A stretch of 32,037 bases of DNA, from positions 1 to 32,037 of the forward strand of contig DAOVGS010000018.1 in assembly GCA_030672285.1 (NCBI GenBank). Reading direction: 5' to 3'. Both the position numbers and the translations under genes were made by a program. The notes under the pieces were generated by a model that had not been told where the DNA came from, did no database searches, and saw nothing but the letters and a program-made list of their open reading frames with translations. Shown here in pieces: positions 7,375 through 16,945 of this stretch (position 1 is the stretch's first letter; the number at the start of each line of letters is the position of its first letter). This stretch comes from Hadesarchaea archaeon (GTDB taxonomy: Archaea; Hadarchaeota; Hadarchaeia; Hadarchaeales; Hadarchaeaceae).

Positions 7375-8127
7375 ATGAGCAACATAGCAACTGGAACAAA
7401 AGCGATAAGAAAACAGTTGATTGGCTTCCGCCCCGTCGGCATAGCCTTCGCCCTGTTCCTCCTCCTGAACCTCGCCCTCTACCTCCTAATCACCCTGCAC
7501 CCCCCGCTGCTGGAGGACCTCTGGCTCTCGGCCGACCGCCCCTGGGGCATCCTGACCTCGATGTTCGTCCACCAGGAGCTCGATCACCTCGCCGGCAACC
7601 TGCTCTTCTTCACGATCTGGAGCGCCCTCTTCGTGACCGTGAACTTGCTCAGCGGCGCGGAAGCGAGGAGATGGTGGAGCAGGTTTTTCCTCGGGGCGGT
7701 CTTCCTCGCGGGCATCACGGCGAACGCCATCGAGTTTGGGGCGTGGGGGATGGCCGGCGTGCCGGATAATTCGTGGGGCGCATCGGGGGTGGTCTATGCC
7801 GCTATGGGGGTTCTGCTGGCGTGCGCCCTTTACAACCTCCCCTCCAACCTGACTGCCCTTCGTGCGGCGGTTGCCACGCGGAGGCGTAAACCCAGGAAGA
7901 TCCGGCGAAGACTGAAGCTCGTCCTAAAATTTGAGAAAACATTCATCGTGTCCATGGTCACCATAGGAGTCGTGGTTGTTTTCCTGTCCCAGCTGGTTCT
8001 GGACCCGGGGACCTTCTTCAGCGCTGGACCGGGGGTCGACGTGCTGGCCCACGAGCTTGGGTTCCTCCTCGGCTTCCTGCCGGCGATGCTCCTGTTCTAC
8101 ACCCACGTTTCCAAGAAAGGAAAGTGA
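7375..8127 (+). CDS. Rhomboid family intramembrane serine protease
   Basis: Multi-TM; HLAGNLLFF, GASGVVYAAMGV, late-TM AHELGFLLGFLPA; GGAG upstream at 7361. Confidence 0.82.
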   Translation: MSNIATGTKAIRKQLIGFRPVGIAFALFLLLNLALYLLITLHPPLLEDLWLSADRPWGILTSMFVHQELDHLAGNLLFFTIWSALFVTVNLLSGAEARRWWSRFFLGAVFLAGITANAIEFGAWGMAGVPDNSWGASGVVYAAMGVLLACALYNLPSNLTALRAAVATRRRKPRKIRRRLKLVLKFEKTFIVSMVTIGVVVVFLSQLVLDPGTFFSAGPGVDVLAHELGFLLGFLPAMLLFYTHVSKKGK

Positions 8128-8142
8128 ATGCGGGCTATCCCC

Positions 8143-8445
8143 CTAAATCTCTCCCTTCTTGCCCGCCCTTAAACGAGCAATTCTCCTGATCATTTCGTCG
8201 ATGACGTCGAGGCGATATGCTACTTCCCTCGGTAGGATTTTGAGGATGTACGCCTCATCCTCCTCCTGCCAGTAGAAAATCCGCCACTTGCCTATCCTCA
8301 ACCTGAAAAGCCCGTCTCTTATCTTTCGAATGTCTCCTTTGCCAGTTTTCTCGAATTCCCTGAGTTTACTTCGAATCAGTGCCCAGTCCTTTGAGGGTAG
8401 TTTCTTTAGATCATCTAAGACCTTTCTTTCGACGTTCAACTTCAC
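8143..8445 (-). CDS. RelE/ParE-type toxin
   Basis: VLDDLKKLPSKDWALIRSKLREFE...IRDGLFRLRIGKWRIFYWQEEDEAYILKILPR. Confidence 0.85.
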   Translation of the reverse strand: MKLNVERKVLDDLKKLPSKDWALIRSKLREFEKTGKGDIRKIRDGLFRLRIGKWRIFYWQEEDEAYILKILPREVAYRLDVIDEMIRRIARLRAGKKGEI

Positions 8446-8635
8446 GAATCGCTTCCTCCAACGGTATGAACTCGCCTTCCTTGAGGGTCTTTAAAAGATC
8501 GTCTATGAACGCCTCACGTATTTCGATGAGTTCGTGAATGATCTGGTCGTAAGTCTTCCCCTTCTCCCCAACACTCTTGAGCAAATCTCGTGTGCTCTCT
8601 TGGACTTGGATAGTCGTGACCATTTCTCCTCCCAT
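8411..8635 (-). CDS. RelB/VapB-like antitoxin
   Basis: TTIQVQESTRDLLKSVGEKGKTYDQIIHELI; overlaps the toxin start. Confidence 0.75.
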   Translation of the reverse strand: MGGEMVTTIQVQESTRDLLKSVGEKGKTYDQIIHELIEIREAFIDDLLKTLKEGEFIPLEEAIREVERRKKGLR

Positions 8636-8641
8636 TCAGTA

Positions 8642-8656
8642 CTATAGCGGCTATAG
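8642..8656. promoter_or_regulatory. CTATAG-CGG-CTATAG repeat, candidate operator of the RelBE-like pair
   Basis: Two palindromic CTATAG half-sites just upstream of the antitoxin start. Confidence 0.4.
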
Positions 8657-8785
8657 CTTTATATAGTTGTTGATGAGAAGGCGAGAATCCGCAAGACGGG
8701 AGCCTCGTGCATCAAGGGGCGAGATCATACGGAAATTGGTGGCGGTTTTTTAACCACCGACGCACACCCAAGCTTGGTTGAGAGC

Positions 8786-10060
8786 ATGGCGCTCGAGGAG
8801 AAGACTATTCACGACCCGGTGCACGGCAGCATGCGCCTGAGCGGCCTCGTCCTCGAGCTCGTCGACACCCCCGAGGTCCAGCGCCTTCGAAGCATCCGGC
8901 AGCTCGGCCTCGCCAACCTCGCGTTCCCTGGCGCAAATCATTCCCGCTTCGAGCATGCCCTCGGCGTCGCATACCTCCTGAAGCGGATGAGCGAGGAGCT
9001 CAAGCTGCGCGGGCGTGAGCTGAACCTCCTCCTCGCCGCCGCAACCCTCCACGATGTCGGCCACGCCCCCTACTCCCACACTCTCGAGTACCTGACGAAG
9101 GAGTACGTGGGGAAGGACCACATGCAGGTGACCGGGGATATCCTGCGGGGGAAGCTCAGCATTTGCCCGCCGGGGGAAGTCAAACACCTTCGGGAGCTGC
9201 GGGTGCCGAGCGTGGTCGAGGTGCTCGAGCGCCACGGCATAAACCCGGGGGAGGTCGCGCGGTTGTTGCTGGGGAAGCACCGCAAGCCTTACCTCGGGCA
9301 GCTCATCTACGGCGATGTCGATGTCGACCAGATGGATTTCCTGCTCCGCGACGCCCACTTCACGGGCGTGGCCCTCGGGATGGTGGATATCGACCGCCTG
9401 ATGGACACCCTCTGCGTGCATCGCGGGCGCCTGGCGATCCTGAGCAAGGGAATCGAGGCGGTCGAGGGGCTGCTGACCGCGCGCGCCCTGATGTACACCT
9501 CGGTCTACTTTCACCACACCACGCGCGCGGCCGAGATGATGCTGATGAACGCGGTTGAGTTTGCGATCGAGCGGGACGAGGCGGTCACCAAGGACAATTT
9601 TTACCTGATGACGGACGCCGAGCTGATGGGGCACCTTTGCTCGATGGATGGATACCCTAAAGATATCGCGCTTCGCCTCCGTTACCGCCAGCTCTTCAAG
9701 CCCGCATACGTCGAGGAGCGCCGCGAGCTAACGAGCGCTGAGAAGCGGGGATACCTCAGGCGCTACGGCCGATGGCGCCGCACCCGCGAGCTGCAGGATG
9801 AAATCGCGGATGAGGCGGGCGTACCCCACGGTCAGGTCATCCTCGACATCCCGATCGTCGACATAATAATTTCAGAACCCCGCCTGGCGAAGGTCGAGAT
9901 TCCCGTGCTCGCGGAGGGGAAGCTTGAGAAATTATCTAAGCTCTCACCCATAGCGGCTGCCGTCGAGAAGCGGCAGGCCCCCCGATACCTGCTGCGGGTC
10001 ATCACCGAGTCCAGGCACGTGGACCGGGTGAGGCTGGCGACGAAAAAAGTTTTGAGTTAA
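8786..10060 (+). CDS. HD-domain phosphohydrolase (SAMHD1/dGTPase-like)
   Basis: IHDPVHGSMRLSGLVLELVDTPEVQRLRSIRQLG, HSRFEHALGV, LHDVGHAPYSHTLE. Confidence 0.92.
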   Translation: MALEEKTIHDPVHGSMRLSGLVLELVDTPEVQRLRSIRQLGLANLAFPGANHSRFEHALGVAYLLKRMSEELKLRGRELNLLLAAATLHDVGHAPYSHTLEYLTKEYVGKDHMQVTGDILRGKLSICPPGEVKHLRELRVPSVVEVLERHGINPGEVARLLLGKHRKPYLGQLIYGDVDVDQMDFLLRDAHFTGVALGMVDIDRLMDTLCVHRGRLAILSKGIEAVEGLLTARALMYTSVYFHHTTRAAEMMLMNAVEFAIERDEAVTKDNFYLMTDAELMGHLCSMDGYPKDIALRLRYRQLFKPAYVEERRELTSAEKRGYLRRYGRWRRTRELQDEIADEAGVPHGQVILDIPIVDIIISEPRLAKVEIPVLAEGKLEKLSKLSPIAAAVEKRQAPRYLLRVITESRHVDRVRLATKKVLS

Positions 10061-10080
10061 AATCATCTGGAAATGAGATA

Positions 10081-10569
10081 ATGACCGGAGTTGTAGCATA
10101 CTACACCAGGACTGGAAAGACGAGATTTGTTGCACAACGGTTGGCCAAGGCACTGGGTTGCAGAGCGCTCGAGATATCAGATCTGAAAAAGCGAATGGGG
10201 TTAATAGCATACCTAAAGGCCGCGAGAGATGCCAGGGGCAAAAAGAGGACAGAGATAGAGCCAAAGACGATCGATACCACAGGATGCGACCTAATCTGCC
10301 TCGGAACCCCGGTCTGGTGGTCTAACCCCACCCCAGCGATGATGACCCTGCTAGACAACCTTGATGTAAAGGGGAAAGATGTGGTGATATTTGGCACGGC
10401 AGACAGGTCTCCTGAACGAACCATTGACATCCTCAGGAAAAGGGTGGAGGAGAAGGGGGGTACTATCGTGGAATCCTTCTTTTGCCTGAAGGGGAGCGAT
10501 GAAGAGAGAATGAAGGTTGTGGAAGATTTCGTAGACCGCTTCAGAAAGCAGTCCCGATTGCACTTTTAA
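10081..10569 (+). CDS. Flavodoxin-like protein
   Basis: VVAYYTRTGKTRFVAQRLAKAL...DLICLGTPVWWSNPTPAMMTLLDNLDVKGKDVVIFGT. Confidence 0.85.
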   Translation: MTGVVAYYTRTGKTRFVAQRLAKALGCRALEISDLKKRMGLIAYLKAARDARGKKRTEIEPKTIDTTGCDLICLGTPVWWSNPTPAMMTLLDNLDVKGKDVVIFGTADRSPERTIDILRKRVEEKGGTIVESFFCLKGSDEERMKVVEDFVDRFRKQSRLHF

Positions 10570-10674
10570 CATTAAAGAAAGTTACCTTGACAGTTTTGTG
10601 ATGAGGAGAATAATTGAAATATCGGGGACAGGTATTACCTAAATTTTCCAGGTAAAGTGGGTTGATGAAAAATT

Positions 10675-11265
10675 TTAAACTAGGGCTTCCCGCCCCTGGT
10701 CAGTCAGCCTCATGCGGGCGTCCAGATAACCCAGGGTCTGCAGCCTCCTGACCTGCCCCCGCGCAACCATCACGGGTACGCCCACGTCGCTGGCGGCCCG
10801 CTCTAGGGGAATCCCGGTGTCAAGGTTTCGGAGGATGCCCCTACCGACCTCACCCACAAGCAACTCGTCGGCGAGCCTCCGCTTGGTCGCGGAGTTCATC
10901 TCCGGCCGCGCGGCGAGGATGCGCTTGAGGAGCTCGGGCCCCGGGGCGGCGCCGTACTTCTGGGTGAGCACCCGCTGGCAGGAACTCGACCCGGCTATCG
11001 CACACCGGAGGCCCTCGAGATCCCTCACCAACCCGAGCAGATCTCCAAAACGCTTCACCCGCCTTTCCGCCCCTATACCCAAACTGCCGCGGAGCGCCTC
11101 GTTTGCGTCCAGCAATCGCTTCACTTCCTTGCGCAGGAAATTGACCTCCCCCGAGAGTTTGCGCCTTCGAGCGATGCCGCCGCCGGAAAAGAGGATTATC
11201 CCTAGGAGCAGGAGGATGATGACCACGAGCAACGCTTCAACCCACACCCCCACCACCGCTCCCAT
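10675..11265 (-). CDS. Membrane-anchored protein with cytoplasmic HTH-like domains
   Basis: N-terminal TM, coiled region, C-terminal GVPVMVARGQVRRLQTLGYLDARMRLTDQGREAL. Confidence 0.6.
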   Translation of the reverse strand: MGAVVGVWVEALLVVIILLLLGIILFSGGGIARRRKLSGEVNFLRKEVKRLLDANEALRGSLGIGAERRVKRFGDLLGLVRDLEGLRCAIAGSSSCQRVLTQKYGAAPGPELLKRILAARPEMNSATKRRLADELLVGEVGRGILRNLDTGIPLERAASDVGVPVMVARGQVRRLQTLGYLDARMRLTDQGREALV

Positions 11266-11358
11266 TTACGCGCTAGGGATTAAAAACAGCTGGGTCGGCA
11301 ACGCACGTCATCGCCTAAACCCTTATTTTCAGGGCACCAGAGGTTACGCGGTGCTCAC

Positions 11359-12606
11359 GTGTTCGTCGAGGGACTCAAGTGCCTGAGGTGCGGACGAAAG
11401 CACGCGCCGACGAAGGGTTTGTACACCTGTGAGAAGTGCGGGGGCAAATTGGAAATCCTTTACGATTACGACGCGATCGCCGACGTGGTGGGGAAAAGGG
11501 AATTCGCTAAGCGGCGCGCGGGCGTTTGGAAATATTTCGAGCTCTTGCCCGTGGCCAGCAGGAAGAACATCGTGACGCTGGGCGAGGGGGGCATGCCGCT
11601 CCTGGAGGCGAAAAACCTGGCCCGCAAGCTAGGGCTCAGGCGGCTCCTCCTCAAGGATGAGACCAAGAACCCGACGGCATCATTCAAGGATCGACCGATG
11701 AGCGTCGGTTTATCCAAAGCGGTCGAGTTCGGGGCACGAAAGGTCGTGACGGCGTCGAGCGGGAACGCTGCGATCGCGCTCGCGGCCTACGCGGCGAAGG
11801 CGGGGGTCGAGTGTTACGCTTTCGTCCCAGCGGGGGCAGCGGCGAGCAAGCTGGCTCAGCTCTCGATGTACGGGGCCCACGTGGTCAAGGTTACCCGCAG
11901 GGGGGTGGGTGACCCGACCTACGAGCTCATGCGCGCGGCGTGGAGGAAATTCGGGTGGCATCCCATCCCCAGCTGCGGCGCCTTCAACCCCTACCAGCCC
12001 GAGGGCTCCAAGACGATGTCGTACGAGGTGTGCGAACAGCTGGGCTGGCGGGTGCCGGATTGGGTCGTCGTTCCGGTCGGGGCGGGGACCTTGCTTTCGG
12101 GGAACGCCAAGGGCTACTTCGAGTTCGAGCAACTTGGCTTGGTCAAAGGGGTGCCTCGCCTCGCAGCGATTCAGGCCGAGGGTTGCGCCCCTCTCGTCAA
12201 AGCGTTCAGGGAGGACACACCGCCCTATGAAATTCCGACTTGGCCGAACCCGAACACCGTGGCGTCGGGGCTTGTGGATCCCTACCCTTGGGACGCCGAT
12301 ACCGCGATCCCCGCGATCAAACGTTCGAGGGGTGCCGCGCAGGCGGTGAGCGACGCGGAGATCCTGGAGGCGGAGAAGCTCTTGGCTAGAAGTGAGGGGG
12401 TCTTCGCCGAACCTTCGGGCGCGGCAGGGCTGGCAGGGCTCCGCAAATTACTCGAGGCCGGAGTCATCGATCGTTCGGATGTCGTCGTGGTCGAGGTGAC
12501 GGGGGGCGGGCTCAAGGATGTGCGGACGGCGATGAAGTTAGCCGAGGAGCCGACAGTGATCGAGCCGGAGCTCGGGCAGTTCAAGCGGTTGTTGAAGAAG
12601 GGGTAG
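11359..12606 (+). CDS. thrC: Threonine synthase
   Basis: N-terminal zinc-ribbon-like CLRCGRKH..CEKCGG, LLLKDETKNPTASFKDRPM, TASSGNAAIALAAYAAKAG, FAEPSGAAGLAG. Confidence 0.93.
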   Translation: MFVEGLKCLRCGRKHAPTKGLYTCEKCGGKLEILYDYDAIADVVGKREFAKRRAGVWKYFELLPVASRKNIVTLGEGGMPLLEAKNLARKLGLRRLLLKDETKNPTASFKDRPMSVGLSKAVEFGARKVVTASSGNAAIALAAYAAKAGVECYAFVPAGAAASKLAQLSMYGAHVVKVTRRGVGDPTYELMRAAWRKFGWHPIPSCGAFNPYQPEGSKTMSYEVCEQLGWRVPDWVVVPVGAGTLLSGNAKGYFEFEQLGLVKGVPRLAAIQAEGCAPLVKAFREDTPPYEIPTWPNPNTVASGLVDPYPWDADTAIPAIKRSRGAAQAVSDAEILEAEKLLARSEGVFAEPSGAAGLAGLRKLLEAGVIDRSDVVVVEVTGGGLKDVRTAMKLAEEPTVIEPELGQFKRLLKKG

Positions 12607-12673
12607 CGACAAATTCACAACATTTAAATTGGGCTTGAAAAAAGAGTAAAAACTGTCTGAAAGGGTTAAGGAG

Positions 12674-13111
12674 GTGAAATGGATGGAAAAGAAAACGTTG
12701 ACGTATATCGGGCTTATCGGTGGTATAATTGCAATAGTCGGAGTTTTCTTGGACTGGATAACCGTAACGGTGACCGCTGGAGGCTTTTCAGTATCGGCCG
12801 GAGCATCAGGGTGGACGTGCACAGCAGCGGTGGTTTCACCCTATCTTGCTTTGCTCGGCGGCATCCTCGCGCTGCTAGGTGGTATCGGGCTGCTGTCTGG
12901 TAAGAGGGGCCTCGGCTTCTTGCTTCCCATAGGCGGGATACTTGCTATCGTTGGCGCAGGTTGGTTCTACGCTGACCTCAATGCTGCGATAGGAGCAGCG
13001 GGGGCTGCAGCTGGAGTGGGCGTATCGGTAGGCGCTGGTATCGGCCTCTATGCATCCATCGTCGGCGGCGTAATAGCCCTGATTGGAGCGGCCGGCCTGA
13101 GAGGGAAGTAA
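12674..13111 (+). CDS. Gly/Ala-rich multi-TM membrane protein
   Basis: 145 aa, several hydrophobic helices. Confidence 0.6.
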   Translation: MKWMEKKTLTYIGLIGGIIAIVGVFLDWITVTVTAGGFSVSAGASGWTCTAAVVSPYLALLGGILALLGGIGLLSGKRGLGFLLPIGGILAIVGAGWFYADLNAAIGAAGAAAGVGVSVGAGIGLYASIVGGVIALIGAAGLRGK

Positions 13112-13165
13112 CCCCGCGGACACGTACCAAGCGAAGGCTTTTTTAATTTTTTCACAAGAAGTAGC

Positions 13166-14218
13166 CTACGGCATGAACATTGCCATTACTGCCTTCTGCA
13201 CGTGCAGTCGATTCTCGGCCTCATCGAAGTAAAGCGAGCGCTCGTACTTGTCTAGTACTTCATCGGTAACTTCCTGTCCTCGATCCGCAGGTCCGCAGTG
13301 CATGTAGTGGGCCTTATTTGTGATGTCTAGCAGTTCTGGGGTTGTGATCCAGTCCTTGAACTTGCCTTGGTAGGCTGAGGCCCCCTCCTTGTCGACCGTC
13401 TTGCTGTGGGGCGGGACGAACTGCTTTGGCGACCAAGCCTTCGGGTAGACGAAATCAGCGCCCTCGAATGCCTTCTTCATGTCGTTGACGATCTCGAAAC
13501 TTCCCCCGTAACGTTTGGCGTTATCCTTCGCGGCCTTGATCGCGCTATCCTCGAGCTCGAATCCCTTGGGGTGAGCGAGCACGACATCCATCCCGAACTG
13601 GGTCGTTATCAGGACCTCACTCTGGGGCACTGCTAGGGGCTTGAGGCCGCCCGAGTACGCATAGGATACAACGAATTTCTTTCCTTGGAGCTTTGGTTCA
13701 GTTTCTCTTGCAGCTTGGATATCCGCCAACGCTTGGAATGGGTGATAGAGGTCGTCTTCCATGTTGAGCACGGGGATTTCGCCCCACTTTGCGAACTCCT
13801 CGATGACCCGATGTCCCCGCCCGATGGTCCACTTCGCGGGGTCACCGTAGATTCGGATGGCGATAGCGTTGCCGTAGCGGCTCAGCACCCTTGCGACATC
13901 GGAGATCGATTCGGTTGCATAGGGTACCATGTCTTCTGGAAGGGTCGGGGTGTAAAGGTCTTGGGGGCTGAGGAAGTGGGCGTGTCCCCCAAGTTGGTAC
14001 ATCCCTGCCTCAAAGGAATTCCGCGTCCGGAGGGAGCGGTTGTAAAATATCATGAAAAGGGTTCTTCCAGGCAAGTACGGTGTGGGTTCCCGGCTCCTAA
14101 ACTTCCGCTTCAAGTCGTCTGCTGCGTCCAAGATTTGTTTGATTTTTTCTTGAGTGAAATCTTGGGTGTTGAGGAAATCCTTCCCCTTGAACGCGCCGAC
14201 GTACTTTGGGATTTTCAT
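13166..14218 (-). CDS. Aspartate/ornithine carbamoyltransferase-superfamily protein (N-acetylornithine/YgeW-like)
   Basis: SLRTRNSFE, YHPFQALADIQAA, HCGPADRGQEV in place of HCLP. Confidence 0.85.
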   Translation of the reverse strand: MKIPKYVGAFKGKDFLNTQDFTQEKIKQILDAADDLKRKFRSREPTPYLPGRTLFMIFYNRSLRTRNSFEAGMYQLGGHAHFLSPQDLYTPTLPEDMVPYATESISDVARVLSRYGNAIAIRIYGDPAKWTIGRGHRVIEEFAKWGEIPVLNMEDDLYHPFQALADIQAARETEPKLQGKKFVVSYAYSGGLKPLAVPQSEVLITTQFGMDVVLAHPKGFELEDSAIKAAKDNAKRYGGSFEIVNDMKKAFEGADFVYPKAWSPKQFVPPHSKTVDKEGASAYQGKFKDWITTPELLDITNKAHYMHCGPADRGQEVTDEVLDKYERSLYFDEAENRLHVQKAVMAMFMP

Positions 14219-14294
14219 GTGGGGTACCTCCTTTATGTAACAAATCGATTTGTCTTAAGAAAGGTTTAAATGTATAAGTCGCCTATGTGCAACC

Positions 14295-15023
14295 ATGAAA
14301 TTATTACTCGCCGGTGAACCTGAAGTATATGCAAAATACTTGATAGCTGTAATGAAAAAATCAGGTATCGATTTTACCCATATCCCACCAGATCGATTAC
14401 AGGAAATGCCATCGACGCAGGACCAATTATCAGGATACAATGCAGTAGTAATAAGCGATGCTCCGGGTTCGTCACTATCGGACCGAATGAAGTTGTTGAA
14501 AGAATATGTGGAAAGGGGTGGAAGCCTAGGAATGATAGGTGGATGGTGGTCATTTACTGGTTCTAAAGGAGACTACAGGGGTACAGCTGTTGAAGAAGTA
14601 CTGCCGGTAAATTGTTTGCCAGAGGACGATAGGATTAACGATTCAAATGGTTTCAAGGTAATTAAGAAAAAAGAACATCCGATCCTAGAAGGATTGCCAT
14701 GGAATGATGCACCTACTATTTGTGGATACAATAAAGTCAACGCAAAACCCGAGGCTGAAATTCTCCTAACTTCGAGAAGAATAGAATCTGTTGGCAAGGA
14801 TAGGGTTGAAGGAATAAAGTTGGCCGAAGAAGAAAATCCCTTGCTTGCAGTTCGTAAGTATGGAAAGGGCAGAAGTCTTGCATTTATGACCGATGCATCA
14901 CCGCATTGGGTCGGTGGAATGGTAGATTGGGGAACGGAAAGGGTAACAATCGGTGACATGGAACTAGGTGATCAATACGTTCAATTCATATCCCAGATTT
15001 TAAAATGGTTGGCAAAAATTTAA
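14295..15023 (+). CDS. Class I glutamine amidotransferase-like fold protein
   Basis: YNAVVISDAPGSSLSDRMKLLKEYVERGGSLGMIGGWWSFTG...HPILEGLPW...GKGRSLAFMTDASPHW. Confidence 0.75.
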   Translation: MKLLLAGEPEVYAKYLIAVMKKSGIDFTHIPPDRLQEMPSTQDQLSGYNAVVISDAPGSSLSDRMKLLKEYVERGGSLGMIGGWWSFTGSKGDYRGTAVEEVLPVNCLPEDDRINDSNGFKVIKKKEHPILEGLPWNDAPTICGYNKVNAKPEAEILLTSRRIESVGKDRVEGIKLAEEENPLLAVRKYGKGRSLAFMTDASPHWVGGMVDWGTERVTIGDMELGDQYVQFISQILKWLAKI

Positions 15024-15048
15024 GTTATTTTACTTTCGAATCAAAAAC

Positions 15049-16941
15049 TCATTTCCTTAACCTGTCGGCGACCCATCCGACATCGAGCTCCTCTAACTTC
15101 GCCTTGGTGGGCACGCCAGTTTCGTCCCAACCCATCATCTGATAGTACGCGGCGATTGCCTGCTTGAATTCATCTTTCGAGAGTTTCTTGCCCTTCAGCG
15201 GGCCGCCTTCGAGAGGCTCAAAAAATCGCTCCGGGATCCAATCGTCATCTTTGGTAAAGCCCTCCCTGACGTTGAATGCCCGGGCCATCGTGGTGCAGCG
15301 TTCCCCGACCTTCATGAGCTCCCACGTCGTCGTGTCCCAGCCCGTGACCGCATTTACCATTTGCGCCGCCTGCGGTATCGTCCAAACCCTGGCGGGGGCA
15401 GTCGAAAACAAACATAATTCAATACAATCACCCACACTCCACCAATGCTGCAAGTATGTGAAGAGCCTGACCTTACGCGGCCCTATATCGGTACTTTTCA
15501 CGGGCTCTTGGATGCCGAGTGGACTGAGCTCATCCAAGAAGGGGTTCTTCGTTTCAAAACAGGGGTCATGCTCTATTTGAGTGTGATCGGCCCCGATGGG
15601 CGAAACGGCGTAACCCAGCCCCACGCCCGCTTTCAAGCGGACCTCGTGCATCGGGAGCTCTTTACCTTTGGTGTGCAACGCGAACTTCTCAGCTCCTTTC
15701 CCGATTTTTTCGGCTGCTCGCTTGACGCCCTCGGCGAGGATGTCACCTAGACCCTCGCGTTTGGCTATCATCTCCGCCATTTTTACCACTGCTTCGGCGT
15801 TGCCGAATTTCAGTTCGAGCCCCCCCGTATCGTCTTTTGTAAGAATGCCGTTCTCGAAACATTCAATCGCGAAAGCCACTGACATGCCCGTGGATATGGT
15901 ATCCATTGTGTATGCATTACAGATCTCCGCAGCCTTTACCACGGCCTTCAAATCATCTACGCCACAGTTCGAACCGAAGGCGGCGAGTGTTTCGTACTCC
16001 GGGCCTCCGTAAGCAGGGTCAACTTTGTAGGGCTCATCAACTTTAACTTTTCTCTTGCATCCCACGGGGCAAGCAAAACACGCTTCCTGGCCGGCATCCA
16101 AGGTCTCCTTTAGTTTCTCACCGCTTATCTTCTCGGCTCCTTCAAACGCGCCCTCGTGAAAGTTCCTCGTTGGGAGGGCCCCCAGTTTTTGATGTACTAG
16201 AATGAGAATGGGTGTGCCCAACTCGTGGAGTCCTGAAGTATCCCCTTTCTTCTTGAAGTTCTCGGCAAACCACCTGGCAAGCGCTTTCACGGTATCCGAA
16301 TCTTTTACCTCGACTTTTTTCGTTCCCCTCACCGCTACGGCCTTGAGGTTTTTCGACCCCATGACCGCACCCATGCCGCCGCGACCGTTCATGTGTTTTA
16401 ACTCGTTGGCGATGCAAGCATATCGAACGAGCTTCTCACCAGCGGGACCTATCAGTGCAACCCTAATCTTGTTATCTCCTAACTCCTCGCGGATGCCTTC
16501 TTGGGTCTCCTTGCCCGTCTTTCCCCACAGCTTGCCGGCATCACGTATCTCAACTTCGCCGTCATGAATCCACAGGTAAACGGGCTTGTTTGCCTTCCCT
16601 TTAATGATTACCGCGTCATAGCCAGTGAACTTCAACTCGGGGCCAAAGAAACCTCCAGCTTCAGACCCAATGAAGGTCCCGGTCAATGGAGACTTCGCGG
16701 CAACTGTGAACCGGGCAGCACCAGGGAGTAGGGCACCAGTGATGACGCCCGGCGCAAAGATCAGCATGTTGTCCGGTCCGAGCGAATCCACATCCGGCTC
16801 CAGCTCCTTCAGCAGGTAGTAAAGTGCGAGGCCCCTTCCCCCGATGTACCTCCTGTAAAAAACCTCATCCGGCTCATCCACCGAGATTTTTCCGCTCGAC
16901 AAATCGACGCGTAAAATCTTGCCATTATAGCCGTAAGCCAT
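15049..16941 (-). CDS. Aldehyde:ferredoxin oxidoreductase family (tungstopterin) protein
   Basis: YNGKILRVDLSSGKISVDE...YIGGRGLALYYLL; GRGGMGAVMGSKNLKAVAVRG; CFACPVGCKRK. Confidence 0.95.
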   Translation of the reverse strand: MAYGYNGKILRVDLSSGKISVDEPDEVFYRRYIGGRGLALYYLLKELEPDVDSLGPDNMLIFAPGVITGALLPGAARFTVAAKSPLTGTFIGSEAGGFFGPELKFTGYDAVIIKGKANKPVYLWIHDGEVEIRDAGKLWGKTGKETQEGIREELGDNKIRVALIGPAGEKLVRYACIANELKHMNGRGGMGAVMGSKNLKAVAVRGTKKVEVKDSDTVKALARWFAENFKKKGDTSGLHELGTPILILVHQKLGALPTRNFHEGAFEGAEKISGEKLKETLDAGQEACFACPVGCKRKVKVDEPYKVDPAYGGPEYETLAAFGSNCGVDDLKAVVKAAEICNAYTMDTISTGMSVAFAIECFENGILTKDDTGGLELKFGNAEAVVKMAEMIAKREGLGDILAEGVKRAAEKIGKGAEKFALHTKGKELPMHEVRLKAGVGLGYAVSPIGADHTQIEHDPCFETKNPFLDELSPLGIQEPVKSTDIGPRKVRLFTYLQHWWSVGDCIELCLFSTAPARVWTIPQAAQMVNAVTGWDTTTWELMKVGERCTTMARAFNVREGFTKDDDWIPERFFEPLEGGPLKGKKLSKDEFKQAIAAYYQMMGWDETGVPTKAKLEELDVGWVADRLRK

Positions 16942-16945
16942 GTTC

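Noticed and set aside
8750-9634. 294-aa minus-strand ORF
   Set aside because: Antisense to the clearly recognisable HD phosphohydrolase; low-complexity composition typical of GC-rich mirror ORFs.
11710-12132. 140-aa minus-strand and overlapping plus-strand alternative ORFs
   Set aside because: Overlap threonine synthase, no domain signal.
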